A DNA stretch of 10,578 nucleotides from RGIG8748 sp045646525 (GCA_045646525.1 JAZRKX010000019.1:1-10578); one strand, 5' to 3'. Shown: positions 1-7,496, counted from the stretch's first letter. Notes: generated from the sequence alone by a model not told the origin. Numbers and translations are program-made.

Positions 1-32
1 CAGATTTCTCATATTTTTAGCCTATAAGCTCT

Positions 33-113
33 AAGCGAACTTCACCTCTCGCGGTATCTATATACCGCTTCGGGTCCCCCTCGCAAGCACGCTTGCTTCG
101 GTTCAGTTCGCTT
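33..113 (-). other. Putative three-way-junction RNA or intergenic repeat
   Basis: The outer arms 33-41 and 105-113 are perfect 9-nt inverted repeats (AAGCGAACT/AGTTCGCTT). They enclose two hairpins: 51-57 with 62-68 (7 bp, 4-nt loop) and 83-87 with 92-96 (5 bp, 4-nt loop). Together they make a compact three-way junction. On the minus strand the joints are purine-rich (GAACCGAA, GAGGGGGACCCGAA, GAGAGGUGAA), as is common in natural structured RNAs, so I favour minus-strand transcription. I see no promoter between it and the spmB terminator and do not recognise it as any known riboswitch class. A minus-strand reading frame of 38 codons (17-133) runs through it, but its ribosome site sits too close to the ATG and the stem pairing explains the sequence better. 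It could also be a copy of a dispersed intergenic repeat. Confidence 0.4.
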
Positions 114-141
114 ATTCTGCATCTTTTTTCCATCCCCTCCC

Positions 142-177
142 AAAAAACGGGAATCCCGCGCGGGATTCCCGTTTTTT
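142..177 (-). terminator. Palindromic intrinsic terminator after spmB
   Basis: This is a 36-bp perfect palindrome: six A, a GC-rich 24-bp core centred on CGCGCG, and six T. The spmB stop codon (176-178) lies inside its right edge, so the hairpin begins as translation ends. The symmetry means it can also stop plus-strand transcription entering spmB antisense. Confidence 0.88.
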
Positions 178-691
178 AAAAGAACAGATGACATACAAAC
201 ACACTCAGTAATAGACTCAGAAAATCGGCAGAAAGGGCGCACACAAGTGCATGGCGGGTGTTTTTGACCCCTGCCGCGCCGAAGTAGATTGCCGATACAT
301 AAAAGGTGGTTTCGGTAGAGCCCATCATGACCGAGGCTACTCTGCCTGCAAATGAATCCGCGCCGTATTTTGCGAAAATCTCGGTTGCCATGGCAAGAGA
401 CCCGCTTCCCGATACAGGGCGCAAAAGCGCAAACGGAAGCACCTTGCCCGGTATATGCAATATGTCGGTTACGGGCGAGATGAATTTTACTATCAAGTCC
501 ATAGCGCCCGATGCCGAAAACATCCTTATGGCAACAAGAAGCCCCACAAGATGAGGCGCAATGGATACTGCCGTCTTTAAGCCGTCGAGAGCGCCGCCCG
601 TAAAATGCGTGTAGATTTCACATCTTCCAAATACCGCATACAAAACCACAATGCCCACTATAACGGGTACTGCCATATCGGATACGCTCAT
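176..691 (-). CDS. spmB: Spore maturation protein B (SpmB)
   Basis: The 171-residue integral membrane protein has the nucleoside-recognition (Gate) domain typical of SpmB, which is about 178 residues in Bacillus subtilis. In that organism SpmA and SpmB are needed for spore core dehydration and heat resistance, but their molecular activity is not settled. Visible features are hydrophobic segments at about residues 8-22, 40-58 and 150-170, and a conserved central stretch with RPVSGSGSLAMATEIFAKYG and MGSTETTFYV, which is diagnostic of the family. The start at 691 is chosen because its ATG overlaps the spmA stop as ATGA, with GGGGAGGA eight bases or so upstream, implying translational coupling. 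Full length, no missing region. The product is firm; its role in this organism is inferred from family membership. Confidence 0.93.
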   Translation of the reverse strand: MSVSDMAVPVIVGIVVLYAVFGRCEIYTHFTGGALDGLKTAVSIAPHLVGLLVAIRMFSASGAMDLIVKFISPVTDILHIPGKVLPFALLRPVSGSGSLAMATEIFAKYGADSFAGRVASVMMGSTETTFYVSAIYFGAAGVKNTRHALVCALSADFLSLLLSVFVCHLFF

Positions 692-1260
692 ATTTTCCTC
701 CCCATGATTTTAGACAGTGTTACAGCAAAAGCAAAGGTTATAACCGATACTATCCATATAGGCACTATTATCTCGGACGGATTGTGACTCCCCATAGCGC
801 TCCTTATGGCTATGATTGTAGAGGGAATAAGCTGTATTGACGCACAGTTTGCTACGGCAAGATTGCACATTGACGAAGTGGCAGAGCCGTCTTTTGAATA
901 TTTTGCAAGCTTCTTCATAGCGCTTATACCAAGCGGGGTGGCAGCGTTTCCCATGCCGAAGAAATTGGCTGTCATGTTCATGGCAATGGCACCGCCTGCA
1001 TCGGTGTCTGTCCTGGTTTCGGGATATATAAGATTTATAAGAGGCGAGAAAACCTTTGCCATAAGCTTTACCAGTCCCGACTTTTCGGCTATTCTCATAA
1101 TACCCGTCCAGAAAGCCATGATGCCCGCCATTGCAATTACAAGCTCGATTCCGTCACCCGCACCCTCCGTAAGAGCAGTGCAAACCTTTGCGGTGGTGCC
1201 GCCTGCAAAGGAAAAGGCAATGGATATAAGTATCATACCAGACCATATATAATTAAGCAT
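688..1260 (-). CDS. spmA: Spore maturation protein A (SpmA)
   Basis: The 190-residue membrane protein is the partner of SpmB; B. subtilis SpmA is 196 residues. It carries the same type of Gate domain: an N-terminal hydrophobic segment (about 4-22), a second at about 38-58, then DTDAGGAIAMNMTANFFGMG and NAATPLGISAMKKL, which is the family signature, and a C-terminal membrane segment at about 160-185. A strong ribosome site, GGGGGTGA, lies five bases before the ATG. The pair with spmB is expected to act in the spore-forming cell to help dehydrate the spore core. No clear sigma-A promoter lies upstream on this strand; a sporulation sigma factor would be expected from the family, but I could not identify its site with confidence. 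Transcription diverges from metG across about 90 bp. Confidence 0.93.
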   Translation of the reverse strand: MLNYIWSGMILISIAFSFAGGTTAKVCTALTEGAGDGIELVIAMAGIMAFWTGIMRIAEKSGLVKLMAKVFSPLINLIYPETRTDTDAGGAIAMNMTANFFGMGNAATPLGISAMKKLAKYSKDGSATSSMCNLAVANCASIQLIPSTIIAIRSAMGSHNPSEIIVPIWIVSVITFAFAVTLSKIMGRKI

Positions 1261-1312
1261 AAAATCACCCCCATAAATTCTATTCGCTTACCAATTATTT
1301 AATAACAAACAC

Positions 1313-1341
1313 TTGTAAATTAAGGAAATTTGTGATAAACT
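1313..1341 (+). promoter_or_regulatory. Sigma-A promoter of metG
   Basis: A -35 box TTGTAA (1313-1318) and a -10 box TAAACT (1336-1341) are separated by 17 bp, with TG one base upstream of the -10 (extended -10). The predicted start is near 1348, leaving a leader of only about 22 nt before the ATG at 1370. That excludes a T-box leader for this synthetase gene. Confidence 0.65.
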
Positions 1342-1369
1342 ATGTGTAATTATGAAAGGAATGATTACA

Positions 1370-3283
1370 ATGGATAAGTATTATATAACCACCGCCATTG
1401 CGTACACCTCGCGTAAGCCTCACATAGGCAATACCTACGAGATTGTACTTACCGATGCCATTGCCCGCTTCAAGAGGCTCATCGGCAAGGATGTTTTCTT
1501 CCTTACAGGAACTGACGAGCACGGTCAGAAGATAGAAGAATGCGCTATGGAAAGCGGTATAACACCCAAGGCATATGTAGACGGTGTTGCAGGCGAAATA
1601 AAGAAAATCTGGGACCTTATGAACACAAGCTACGACAAGTTCATAAGAACTACCGACGATTATCACGAAGAAGCCGTTAAAAAGATATTTACAAAGCTCT
1701 ACGAAAAAGGCGATATATACAAGAGCACCTACGAGGGTCTTTACTGTATTCCCTGCGAATCCTTCTTTACCGAGACACAGGTAACAGACGGACTCTGCCC
1801 CGATTGCGGCAGACCTGTAAAGAAGACAAGCGAGGAAGCATACTTCTTTAAGATGAGCAAGTATCAGGACGCCCTCATGAAGCACATTGAGGAAAATCCC
1901 GAGTTCATCCAGCCCGAAAGCAGAAAGAAAGAAATGGTAAACAACTTCTTAAAGCCGGGACTTCAAGACCTTTGCGTGTCGCGTTCCTCATTTAAGTGGG
2001 GCGTTCCCGTTCCCTTTGACAATGACCATGTTATCTATGTGTGGATAGACGCACTTTCCAACTACATCACAGCCCTCGGCTACAGCGTGGACGAAAAAGG
2101 CGAGCTTTACACAAAATACTGGCCTGCTGATGTGCACATCATAGGTAAGGATATATTAAGATTCCACACAATATACTGGCCCATCATACTTATGGCACTC
2201 GGCGAGCCTCTCCCCAAACAGATATTCGGTCATCCGTGGCTTCTGTCGGGCGGAGACAAGATGAGTAAATCCAAGGGCAACGTGCTTTATGCCGATGACC
2301 TTGTGCGTCTCTTCGGCGTAGATGCTATCCGTTACTATCTCTTAAGAGAAATGCCCTTTGCTCAGGACGGAACAATAACTCTGGAAACCATAATAGCCCG
2401 TTTTAATGCCGACCTTGCAAACACTCTCGGAAACCTTGTAAACAGAACCGTTGCCATGGTAAATAAGTACTTTGGCGGAAAGCTGGAAAACCCCAACGCA
2501 GACGGCGAGTTCGACGGTGAGCTTAAGGAATATGCACTTGGCACCGTAAAAGAAGCGGTGGCAAAAATGGATGAATTAAAGGTTGCCGACTCCCTCGAGG
2601 CAGTAATAAACCTTGCAAGAAGAAGCAATAAATATATAGACGAAACTATGCCCTGGGCGCTCGCTAAGGACGAAGCAAATCACGACAGATTAAAAACCGT
2701 GCTTTGCAACCTTATTGAAGCAATCCGCTTTATAGGTGTGCTGATAGCACCCTTTATGCCCGAAACAGGTGAGGCAATATTAAAGCAGATAAATGCCTCC
2801 AAGACAGATTTTGCTTCTCTTGATGCATTTTCTGTGGATAGTGTTTCCGTAGGCGAGGCACAGCCCCTGTTTGCAAGACTCGACGAAAAGAAAAAGCTTG
2901 AAGAAGTGGAAAACGACCTCTTCAAAGAACCCGAACCGGAAACAGAGGAAGAAAAAACACCCGAAATCTCCATAGACGATTTTGCCAAGGTGGAATTAAA
3001 GGTTGGCACGGTTCTCGAAAGCGCTCCCGTAGAGGGTGCAAAGAAGCTTCTCGTATCCAAGATAAAGATAGGAAATGAAGTAAGACAGATAGTATCGGGC
3101 ATAGCCCAGTACTACAAGCCCGAAGAGATAATCGGAAAACAGGTGGTAGTAGTTACCAACCTAAAACCCGTTAAGCTTCGCGGAGTGCTCTCCGAGGGAA
3201 TGATACTTTGTGCATCCAAGGGCGATAAGCTCTGCATAGTATCGCCCAACGGAGATATGGAAGACGGAGCAGAGGTAAGATAA
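1370..3283 (+). CDS. metG: Methionine-tRNA ligase (MetRS)
   Basis: This cytoplasmic class I aminoacyl-tRNA synthetase joins methionine to initiator and elongator tRNA-Met using ATP. It has 637 residues from the start used here. The ATP-binding HIGN (HIGH motif) is at residues 18-21 and KMSKSKG at 297-303. Two CxxC pairs (C126/C129 and C143/C146) form a zinc knuckle in the connective peptide. An anticodon-binding helical domain follows, then an acidic, Glu-rich linker near residues 510-530, and a C-terminal Trbp111-like tRNA-binding OB domain from about 533 to the end, which in relatives promotes dimerisation. The ATG at 1370 is preferred to the in-frame ATGs at 1352 and 1361, because GAAAGGA at 1354-1360 then serves as the ribosome site nine bases upstream. 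No truncation is seen. It converges on folT and shares a terminator with it. Confidence 0.98.
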   Translation: MDKYYITTAIAYTSRKPHIGNTYEIVLTDAIARFKRLIGKDVFFLTGTDEHGQKIEECAMESGITPKAYVDGVAGEIKKIWDLMNTSYDKFIRTTDDYHEEAVKKIFTKLYEKGDIYKSTYEGLYCIPCESFFTETQVTDGLCPDCGRPVKKTSEEAYFFKMSKYQDALMKHIEENPEFIQPESRKKEMVNNFLKPGLQDLCVSRSSFKWGVPVPFDNDHVIYVWIDALSNYITALGYSVDEKGELYTKYWPADVHIIGKDILRFHTIYWPIILMALGEPLPKQIFGHPWLLSGGDKMSKSKGNVLYADDLVRLFGVDAIRYYLLREMPFAQDGTITLETIIARFNADLANTLGNLVNRTVAMVNKYFGGKLENPNADGEFDGELKEYALGTVKEAVAKMDELKVADSLEAVINLARRSNKYIDETMPWALAKDEANHDRLKTVLCNLIEAIRFIGVLIAPFMPETGEAILKQINASKTDFASLDAFSVDSVSVGEAQPLFARLDEKKKLEEVENDLFKEPEPETEEEKTPEISIDDFAKVELKVGTVLESAPVEGAKKLLVSKIKIGNEVRQIVSGIAQYYKPEEIIGKQVVVVTNLKPVKLRGVLSEGMILCASKGDKLCIVSPNGDMEDGAEVR

Positions 3284-3331
3284 GAGATTAAAAACGCAGG
3301 TACCAAAAGCGGTACCTGCATTTTTAATCTC
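3284..3331. terminator. Bidirectional terminator between metG and folT
   Basis: The inner arms GCAGGTACC (3296-3304) and GGTACCTGC (3311-3319) are perfect. They extend outwards through 11-nt arms (3284-3294 with 3321-3331) after one mismatch, around a 6-nt loop. The A-run on the left and T-run on the right serve both strands. It starts directly after the metG stop and contains the last codons and the stop of folT. Confidence 0.88.
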
Positions 3332-3875
3332 TTACTACATCTATTATTCTCTCTTTAAACGGCTGTACAAGGGTTATAATAACAACCTTTGCCCCCGCCA
3401 TGATGGCAGACGACGGAACTCTGGAAATAAAGGTTGCCGTATACTTTCCGCCGTAGTACATTTCGGACAGGAAGTATGTGCGGATAAAAAGGTTTACACA
3501 CGTCTGCAAAGCTACGCAGACTAACATCATGACAAAAAACTTCGCCTTTTTTTCCTTGCCGTTATAATAAAGCAGAAGTCCGAACAGAAATCCGTTTACA
3601 AACTCCAAAACCGTAAACACAGGCACGAAAGCTCCCGTGGGATTGGAAACAAAGGATATTATGTCGGCAAGAGCCGCCACAATGCCCGATACTATGGGTC
3701 CGAATGCCGCACCTGCAATATATACCGATATAAAGCTTATGTTGAACTTGGCAAGATTGCCTATCCTCAAATAGCCCGATATATACGAAAGTACTAATGT
3801 AATTGCTACAAGCATAGCAACCTTGCACAGCTCGGATACGGACATCCTCTTTAGTCTCAATGCATTTTTAAACAT
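3324..3875 (-). CDS. folT: Folate ECF transporter S component (FolT)
   Basis: The 183-residue membrane protein is predicted to be the substrate-capturing S subunit of an energy-coupling factor transporter. It would bind folate and join a shared EcfA-EcfA'-EcfT module encoded elsewhere. Five or six hydrophobic segments are visible (about residues 16-34, 42-60, 62-82, 85-106, 112-134 and 150-170). The stretch GAAFGPIVSGIVAALADIIS and the following PTGAFVPVFTVLE are typical of the FolT/S-component fold. The assignment is strengthened by a THF riboswitch in the leader. The start is the ATG at 3875, eight bases after GGGG of the ribosome site; an upstream in-frame TTG at 3893 would place the ribosome site inside the coding region. 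No enzyme gene for folate synthesis is in the window. Substrate specificity is inferred from riboswitch plus family. Confidence 0.9.
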   Translation of the reverse strand: MFKNALRLKRMSVSELCKVAMLVAITLVLSYISGYLRIGNLAKFNISFISVYIAGAAFGPIVSGIVAALADIISFVSNPTGAFVPVFTVLEFVNGFLFGLLLYYNGKEKKAKFFVMMLVCVALQTCVNLFIRTYFLSEMYYGGKYTATFISRVPSSAIMAGAKVVIITLVQPFKERIIDVVRD

Positions 3876-3883
3876 AAAAAAAT

Positions 3884-3947
3884 CCCCTTTCAAAAATCGC
3901 AGGGGCTGTTACAAACTCGCCGCATGGCAAGTTAAATAAGCAACAGC
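3884..3947 (-). promoter_or_regulatory. Expression platform of the folT THF riboswitch
   Basis: Two elements are visible. First, 3940-3947 (minus GCUGUUGC) can pair with 3905-3912 (GUAACAGC), continuing after an internal loop into 3926-3933 with 3914-3921 (8 bp, one G-U). The 5' arm of this hairpin overlaps the 3' strand of aptamer stem P1 (3942-3946), so the two cannot coexist. Second, CCCCU (3905-3901) can pair with AGGGG (3888-3884), which is the folT ribosome site, followed by a U-run. Ligand binding that locks P1 would break the large hairpin and leave CCCCU fully free to hide the ribosome site, or to act as a weak terminator. Which of the two operates is inference. Confidence 0.6.
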
Positions 3948-4038
3948 GGATGAAAAACTGTACCGCAGAAGAAATCTTCTTTCGTTTAGAGGCTCTACTC
4001 CCATCCTCTAACACTTAACGCACAGTACCTGCTCTGTT
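3942..4038 (-). promoter_or_regulatory. Tetrahydrofolate (THF) riboswitch aptamer
   Basis: On the minus strand the order of conserved elements matches the folT-associated THF aptamer: P1 5' strand AACAG (4038-4034), P2 ACUGU (4026-4022), the invariant GCGUUAAGUG (4021-4012), P3 UUAGAGG (4011-4005) with CCUCUAA (3992-3986), ACGAA (3985-3981), a small hairpin AGAAG/CUUCU (3967-3980), GCGG (3966-3963), P2' ACAGU (3961-3957) and CAUCCGC (3952-3946) running into P1' CUGUU (3946-3942). CAUCC can form the pseudoknot with GGAUG at 4006-4002, though this shares two bases with P3. Its position directly upstream of folT agrees with the known role: reduced folates bind and repress uptake. Confidence 0.93.
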
Positions 4039-4048
4039 TATAAATTGT

Positions 4049-4077
4049 ATTTTATACCAATTATTCTTAGTTGTCAA
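4049..4077 (-). promoter_or_regulatory. Sigma-A promoter of folT
   Basis: A perfect -35 TTGACA (4077-4072) and a -10 TAAAAT (4054-4049) are 17 bp apart. The predicted start near 4042 lies only a few bases before the first base of the riboswitch stem P1, which supports the assignment. The -35 box overlaps the tatD stop codon, so folT can be transcribed on its own; readthrough from tatD is also possible because no terminator separates them. Confidence 0.82.
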
Positions 4078-4835
4078 TCTATTCTGTATACTTTTTTTGC
4101 ATTTTGGAAGGTGATATCTGCCACCTCATCAAAGGATATGCCCTTTATTTCGGCAACCTTTTTTGCAACCTCCGCCACATATACGGGGCAGTTGCGCTTG
4201 CCCCTGTAGGGTACGGGCGCAAGATAGGGGCTGTCTGTCTCTATTAAGAGTCTGTCCATGGGAACATAGGATATTACCTCAAGAGCCGTGCTCGCATTTT
4301 TGAATGTAACAGGGCCTGCAAAGGATATATAATAACCCATATCCATAAGGATTTTTGCACTTTCGCGGCTTCCCGAGTAGCAATGTATTATGCCGTCGCC
4401 CGTGCCGTATGCCTTTAAAATATCTATAGTGTCTGCCATGGCGTCACGGCTGTGTATTACAACGGGCATATTTACCTCACCCGCAACATCAAGCTGACGG
4501 GCAAACCACTCCCTTTGGGTAGGTCTGTCCGAATTGTCATAGTAATAATCAAGACCGATTTCACCCAATGCTACCGTCCTCTCGTTTGCAAGAAGCTCCT
4601 TAAGGCGCGGTATATTGCTCTCTTTCATATCCTTGGAATCGTGGGGATGCACGCCCGCTGCCGCATATACGAAATCATATTTCTGCGCGAGCTTTACTGC
4701 CTCAGCCGAGCTTTCCATATCAAAGCCTATCTCGCAGTATGCACCCACACCGTTAGAATTTAACGAAGAGATTATTTCATCTCTGTCTAAAGAAAATCTG
4801 TCATCATTAAGATGAGCATGTGTGTCAAATAGCAT
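4074..4835 (-). CDS. tatD: TatD-family metal-dependent hydrolase / DNase
   Basis: The 253-residue protein belongs to the TatD (YcfH/YabD) branch of the amidohydrolase TIM-barrel superfamily. Family members are cytoplasmic, divalent-metal-dependent 3'-5' exonucleases acting on DNA, and some also have deaminated-tRNA or D-Tyr-tRNA related activities. The metal ligands are all visible: H6 and H8 in THAHLN, E92 in GEIGLDYY, H128 in VVIHSRD, H151 in IIHCYSG and D201 in ETDSPYL. Length is typical. The ATG is preceded by GAGG seven bases upstream. It begins 14 bp after the dCMP deaminase gene, as the last gene of the nadK operon. That position beside recN suggests a repair or nucleotide-salvage role, but this is inference. 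In many genomes a TatD gene lies beside metG; here it is close to metG, with folT in between. Confidence 0.93.
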   Translation of the reverse strand: MLFDTHAHLNDDRFSLDRDEIISSLNSNGVGAYCEIGFDMESSAEAVKLAQKYDFVYAAAGVHPHDSKDMKESNIPRLKELLANERTVALGEIGLDYYYDNSDRPTQREWFARQLDVAGEVNMPVVIHSRDAMADTIDILKAYGTGDGIIHCYSGSRESAKILMDMGYYISFAGPVTFKNASTALEVISYVPMDRLLIETDSPYLAPVPYRGKRNCPVYVAEVAKKVAEIKGISFDEVADITFQNAKKVYRID

Positions 4836-4849
4836 GTTGTAACCTCAAA

Positions 4850-5347
4850 TCAATATCCGAATTCACCGTTTAAGGAATCGTCGTTTTCTATCCATTCATT
4901 TACATCTATTACCTTGAATTCATCGGCTGTAAGGCGCACTACCACCTTTTCTATACCTGCGTTTATTATCATGCGCTTGCACATTGCGCAGGAATTGGCA
5001 TTGCCCACAAGCTCCTTGGTAACATAGTCCTTGCCTACAAGGTACATTGTTGCGCCCAGCATTTCTTTACGCGATGCGCTTATTATGGCATTTGCCTCAC
5101 TGTGAACACTTCGGCAAAGTTCATAGCGCTCTCCGCGGGGAATGTTGAGCTTTTCTCTCATGCAGAAGCCCAAATCAAGACAGTTCTTTCTGTCGCGCGG
5201 TGCTCCTGTATAGCCTGTAGATACTATTTCATCGTTGTTTACTATAATTGCGCCGTAGTTTCTTCTCAGGCATGTGCCCCTTTCGAGCACGGTTTCTGCG
5301 ATATCCAAGTAGTAGTTGTGTTTGTCTCTTCTCTTGTTATCCATCAT
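4850..5347 (-). CDS. dCMP deaminase family protein (ComEB-like)
   Basis: The 165-residue protein belongs to the cytidine/deoxycytidylate deaminase superfamily. Its closest pattern is dCMP deaminase, which turns dCMP into dUMP, the substrate of thymidylate synthase. The zinc and catalytic residues are H82 and E84 in VHSEANAI and C120 and C123 in SCAMC. The PCxxC motif reads SCxxC, a mild departure that keeps both cysteines. GYTGAPRDRKNC (residues 45-56) matches the phosphate-binding segment of dCMP deaminases. Its first ATG (5347) overlaps the recN stop as ATGA with AGGAG just upstream, so translation is coupled; a second ATG follows immediately. Thymidylate synthesis uses methylene-THF, which makes the nearby folate importer a sensible neighbour, though that link is only suggestive. 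ComEB is the Bacillus name for this family; no competence role is implied. Confidence 0.9.
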   Translation of the reverse strand: MMDNKRRDKHNYYLDIAETVLERGTCLRRNYGAIIVNNDEIVSTGYTGAPRDRKNCLDLGFCMREKLNIPRGERYELCRSVHSEANAIISASRKEMLGATMYLVGKDYVTKELVGNANSCAMCKRMIINAGIEKVVVRLTADEFKVIDVNEWIENDDSLNGEFGY

Positions 5348-7032
5348 TTTTCTCCTTTGAATTTATCGGCAAGCCGCACAAGCTCTCTTGCATTTTGAAT
5401 CGCGGCATCCGTAATATCTGCTGCCCCGAGAGTTCTTGCAATTTCCTCTATGCGCTCACTCTCTGAAAGCAGAGTTACCTGCGTTTTTGTTCTGTCCGAG
5501 TCGGTGTGCTTTGCTATAAGATAGTGGCTTTCTGCCATGGCGGCAATCTGCGGAAGATGTGTTATGCACATAACCTGACAGTAACGCGACATTCCCCAGA
5601 GCTTTTCGCCTATGCTCTGTGCCGCCGCACCGCTCACGCCCGAATCGACCTCGTCGAATATAAGAAGCTTTTCGCCCTCGAGGTCGGCAAGAACGCTTTT
5701 TATAGCAAGCATAATTCTGGAAAGCTCACCGCCCGAGGCTATCTTATTAAGAGGTTTAAGCCCCTCGCCCGCATTGGTGCATATAACGAATTCCACATCG
5801 TCTGCCCCGTCATTTCTGCAGGGTATATCTTTAAAGCTTGTGTCAAACCTTACACCTGGCATACAAAGTCCTTTGAGCTCTGCCTCTACCGCTTTGCAAA
5901 GCTTATCGGCATACTTTTTCCTTACAGCTGTAAGATGCTCTGCAGCATCTTGTCGCTCTTTTTCAAGCTTACTGAGCCTTTTGTTAAGTTCGGAAAGTTT
6001 TTCTTCGCCGAATATAAGCGAATCAAGCTCCTCCTGCATGGCATCCTTTTTGGCCAAAATCTGCTCTATGGTCGGTGCATACTTATATTTTAAATCGTCT
6101 ATTTCCTCGAGTCTTTCTTCTATCTTGTCAAGCTCGCCCGAGGTGGACTCAACATCATCGCAGTAGTCCTTTAAAAATCTTGCGTTTTCCGATATTATAT
6201 CCCCCGCGTCCGAAAGCGCGCTGTACGCCTCGGAAAGCGACTTGTCCAAATCGCTTATGGGCTCTATAGCCTTTATAGCTGTCCACAAAGCATCGTAGGC
6301 ACTTGGGGCTCCCGTTTCGCCTCCGTAGAGATTCTCATATGCTTTGGTGGTGGCGGCGGCTATCTTGTACGAGTTTTTAAGTACCGTGCGCCTTTCCTCA
6401 AGCTCGGTATCCTCACCTGCACAAATGCCCGACATCTCTATCTCCTGAATTTGATATTTAAGAAGCTCTGCACGTCTTTCGCGTTCCTTTTCGTCTACAT
6501 CTATGGCCTCTATCTCGCTTGCCACTCTGCCGTATTCTGTATGAAGTGCGGTGTACTTCTCTTTTTCAAGTACCATTTCCGCGCCGCCGTAGCTGTCCAG
6601 AAAGCCTATATGCGTTTTCTTTGAAAGCAGGCTGGTATTATCGTGCTGACCGTGTATGGTTATGAGTCTGTCGCCCGCCGTTTTAAGCATGGCAAGAGTT
6701 ACGGGCGTACCGTCTATACGGCAGGTGCTTTTGCCATCTGCGGACAGTTCGCGAGAGAGCATTACCTCTCCCTCTATATCCATGCCCAAGCTTTCTGAAA
6801 GCTCCTTTGAAACATCCTCGTCCGTATCGAACACGGCATCCACTCTTGCCTTGGATTCGCCGTTTCGGATAATGTCCTTGTTTGCGCGTTCGCCCTTTAG
6901 AAGATTTATGGAGTCTATTATGATGGACTTACCTGCTCCCGTCTCACCTGTGAGGATGTTGAAGCCACTTCCAAAATCTATATTCACATTTTCTATAACA
7001 GCAATATTTTTTATAGACAGAGTTCTTAGCAT
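5344..7032 (-). CDS. recN: DNA repair protein RecN
   Basis: RecN is an SMC-like ATPase that gathers at double-strand breaks and helps recombination repair. It has 562 residues from the start used here, close to the usual 550-570. The order is an N-terminal ABC half with Walker A GETGAGKS (29-36), long coiled-coil arms at roughly 155-215 and 285-385 rich in Glu, Lys and Leu, then the C-terminal half with signature SGGELSRI (433-440), Walker B LLIFDEVDSGVSG (456-468) and the switch histidine in THLPQIA (about 491). The ATG at 7032 is used because TAGGAG lies eight bases upstream and MLRTLSIKNI is the normal RecN beginning; upstream in-frame starts would overlap argR. The argR stop codon TAG is part of this ribosome site. 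Complete and unbroken. Confidence 0.97.
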   Translation of the reverse strand: MLRTLSIKNIAVIENVNIDFGSGFNILTGETGAGKSIIIDSINLLKGERANKDIIRNGESKARVDAVFDTDEDVSKELSESLGMDIEGEVMLSRELSADGKSTCRIDGTPVTLAMLKTAGDRLITIHGQHDNTSLLSKKTHIGFLDSYGGAEMVLEKEKYTALHTEYGRVASEIEAIDVDEKERERRAELLKYQIQEIEMSGICAGEDTELEERRTVLKNSYKIAAATTKAYENLYGGETGAPSAYDALWTAIKAIEPISDLDKSLSEAYSALSDAGDIISENARFLKDYCDDVESTSGELDKIEERLEEIDDLKYKYAPTIEQILAKKDAMQEELDSLIFGEEKLSELNKRLSKLEKERQDAAEHLTAVRKKYADKLCKAVEAELKGLCMPGVRFDTSFKDIPCRNDGADDVEFVICTNAGEGLKPLNKIASGGELSRIMLAIKSVLADLEGEKLLIFDEVDSGVSGAAAQSIGEKLWGMSRYCQVMCITHLPQIAAMAESHYLIAKHTDSDRTKTQVTLLSESERIEEIARTLGAADITDAAIQNARELVRLADKFKGEK

Positions 7033-7043
7033 TGCGCTGTCTC

Positions 7044-7496
7044 CTACCCGATATATTTTTTGAGCTTGGTGCAAAGAAGCTTTGCATCTCTTTCGCTTCT
7101 CACTACTATCATTATGGTATCGTCGCCCGCAATCGAGCCTACGATGTCATCTTTTACCACAGATTCCAGAGCAAATGCCACCGCCTGTGCCGCACCTGTA
7201 ATGGTCTTTAGCACAACAATATTCATGGCGCAATCGGCATTAATAAGGCACTCACCCAAAATATTACGAAGTTTGCCGTTTATGTCCGCCTCGTTTTCCT
7301 TGGCTGCGGTGTACTTGTATGTGCCGTCGTTTAAAAGCACTTTCATTATGCGAAGCTCCTGCAAATCTCTCGAGGTGGTAGCCTGTGTTACATCAAAGCC
7401 CGCCTTTATAAGAAGCTCCGTAAGCTCTGTTTGTGTGGAAACCGTTCTTTCTGTTATAAGCTCAAGTATTTTCTTGTGTCTGTCCAGTTTAGTCAT
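7044..7496 (-). CDS. argR: Arginine repressor ArgR (AhrC)
   Basis: The 150-residue hexameric regulator has an N-terminal winged helix (about 1-70) and a C-terminal arginine-binding trimer domain (about 75-150). The recognition helix contains TQATTSRDLQEL (37-48), the family hallmark with its SR pair. GSIAGDDTI (120-128) is the GTIxGDDT arginine-binding loop, with one conservative change. Family members bind ARG boxes when loaded with L-arginine, repressing synthesis genes and sometimes activating catabolic ones. The ATG at 7496 starts one base after the nadK stop, with CAGGA upstream inside the end of nadK. A consensus ARG box lies at the promoter of this same operon (8344-8357), which suggests self-control. 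It is placed as usual between nadK and recN. Confidence 0.97.
   Translation of the reverse strand: MTKLDRHKKILELITERTVSTQTELTELLIKAGFDVTQATTSRDLQELRIMKVLLNDGTYKYTAAKENEADINGKLRNILGECLINADCAMNIVVLKTITGAAQAVAFALESVVKDDIVGSIAGDDTIMIVVRSERDAKLLCTKLKKYIG

Noticed and set aside
17..133. 38-codon minus-strand reading frame with a GGAGGGG before its ATG
   Set aside because: The spacing to the ATG is about two bases, too short. The Arg/Lys-rich product is shaped by the inverted repeats. Kept only as an alternative in the finding.
42..242. Minus-strand reading frame of 66 codons across the spmB end and its terminator
   Set aside because: It overlaps spmB in another frame, runs through a perfect terminator palindrome and the junction element, and has no ribosome site.
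1261..1369. T-box leader for metG, or a sigma-E promoter for spmA
   Set aside because: The metG leader is only about 22 nt. Upstream of spmA an AATAGAAT resembles a sigma-E -10, but I found no fitting -35 at the right spacing.
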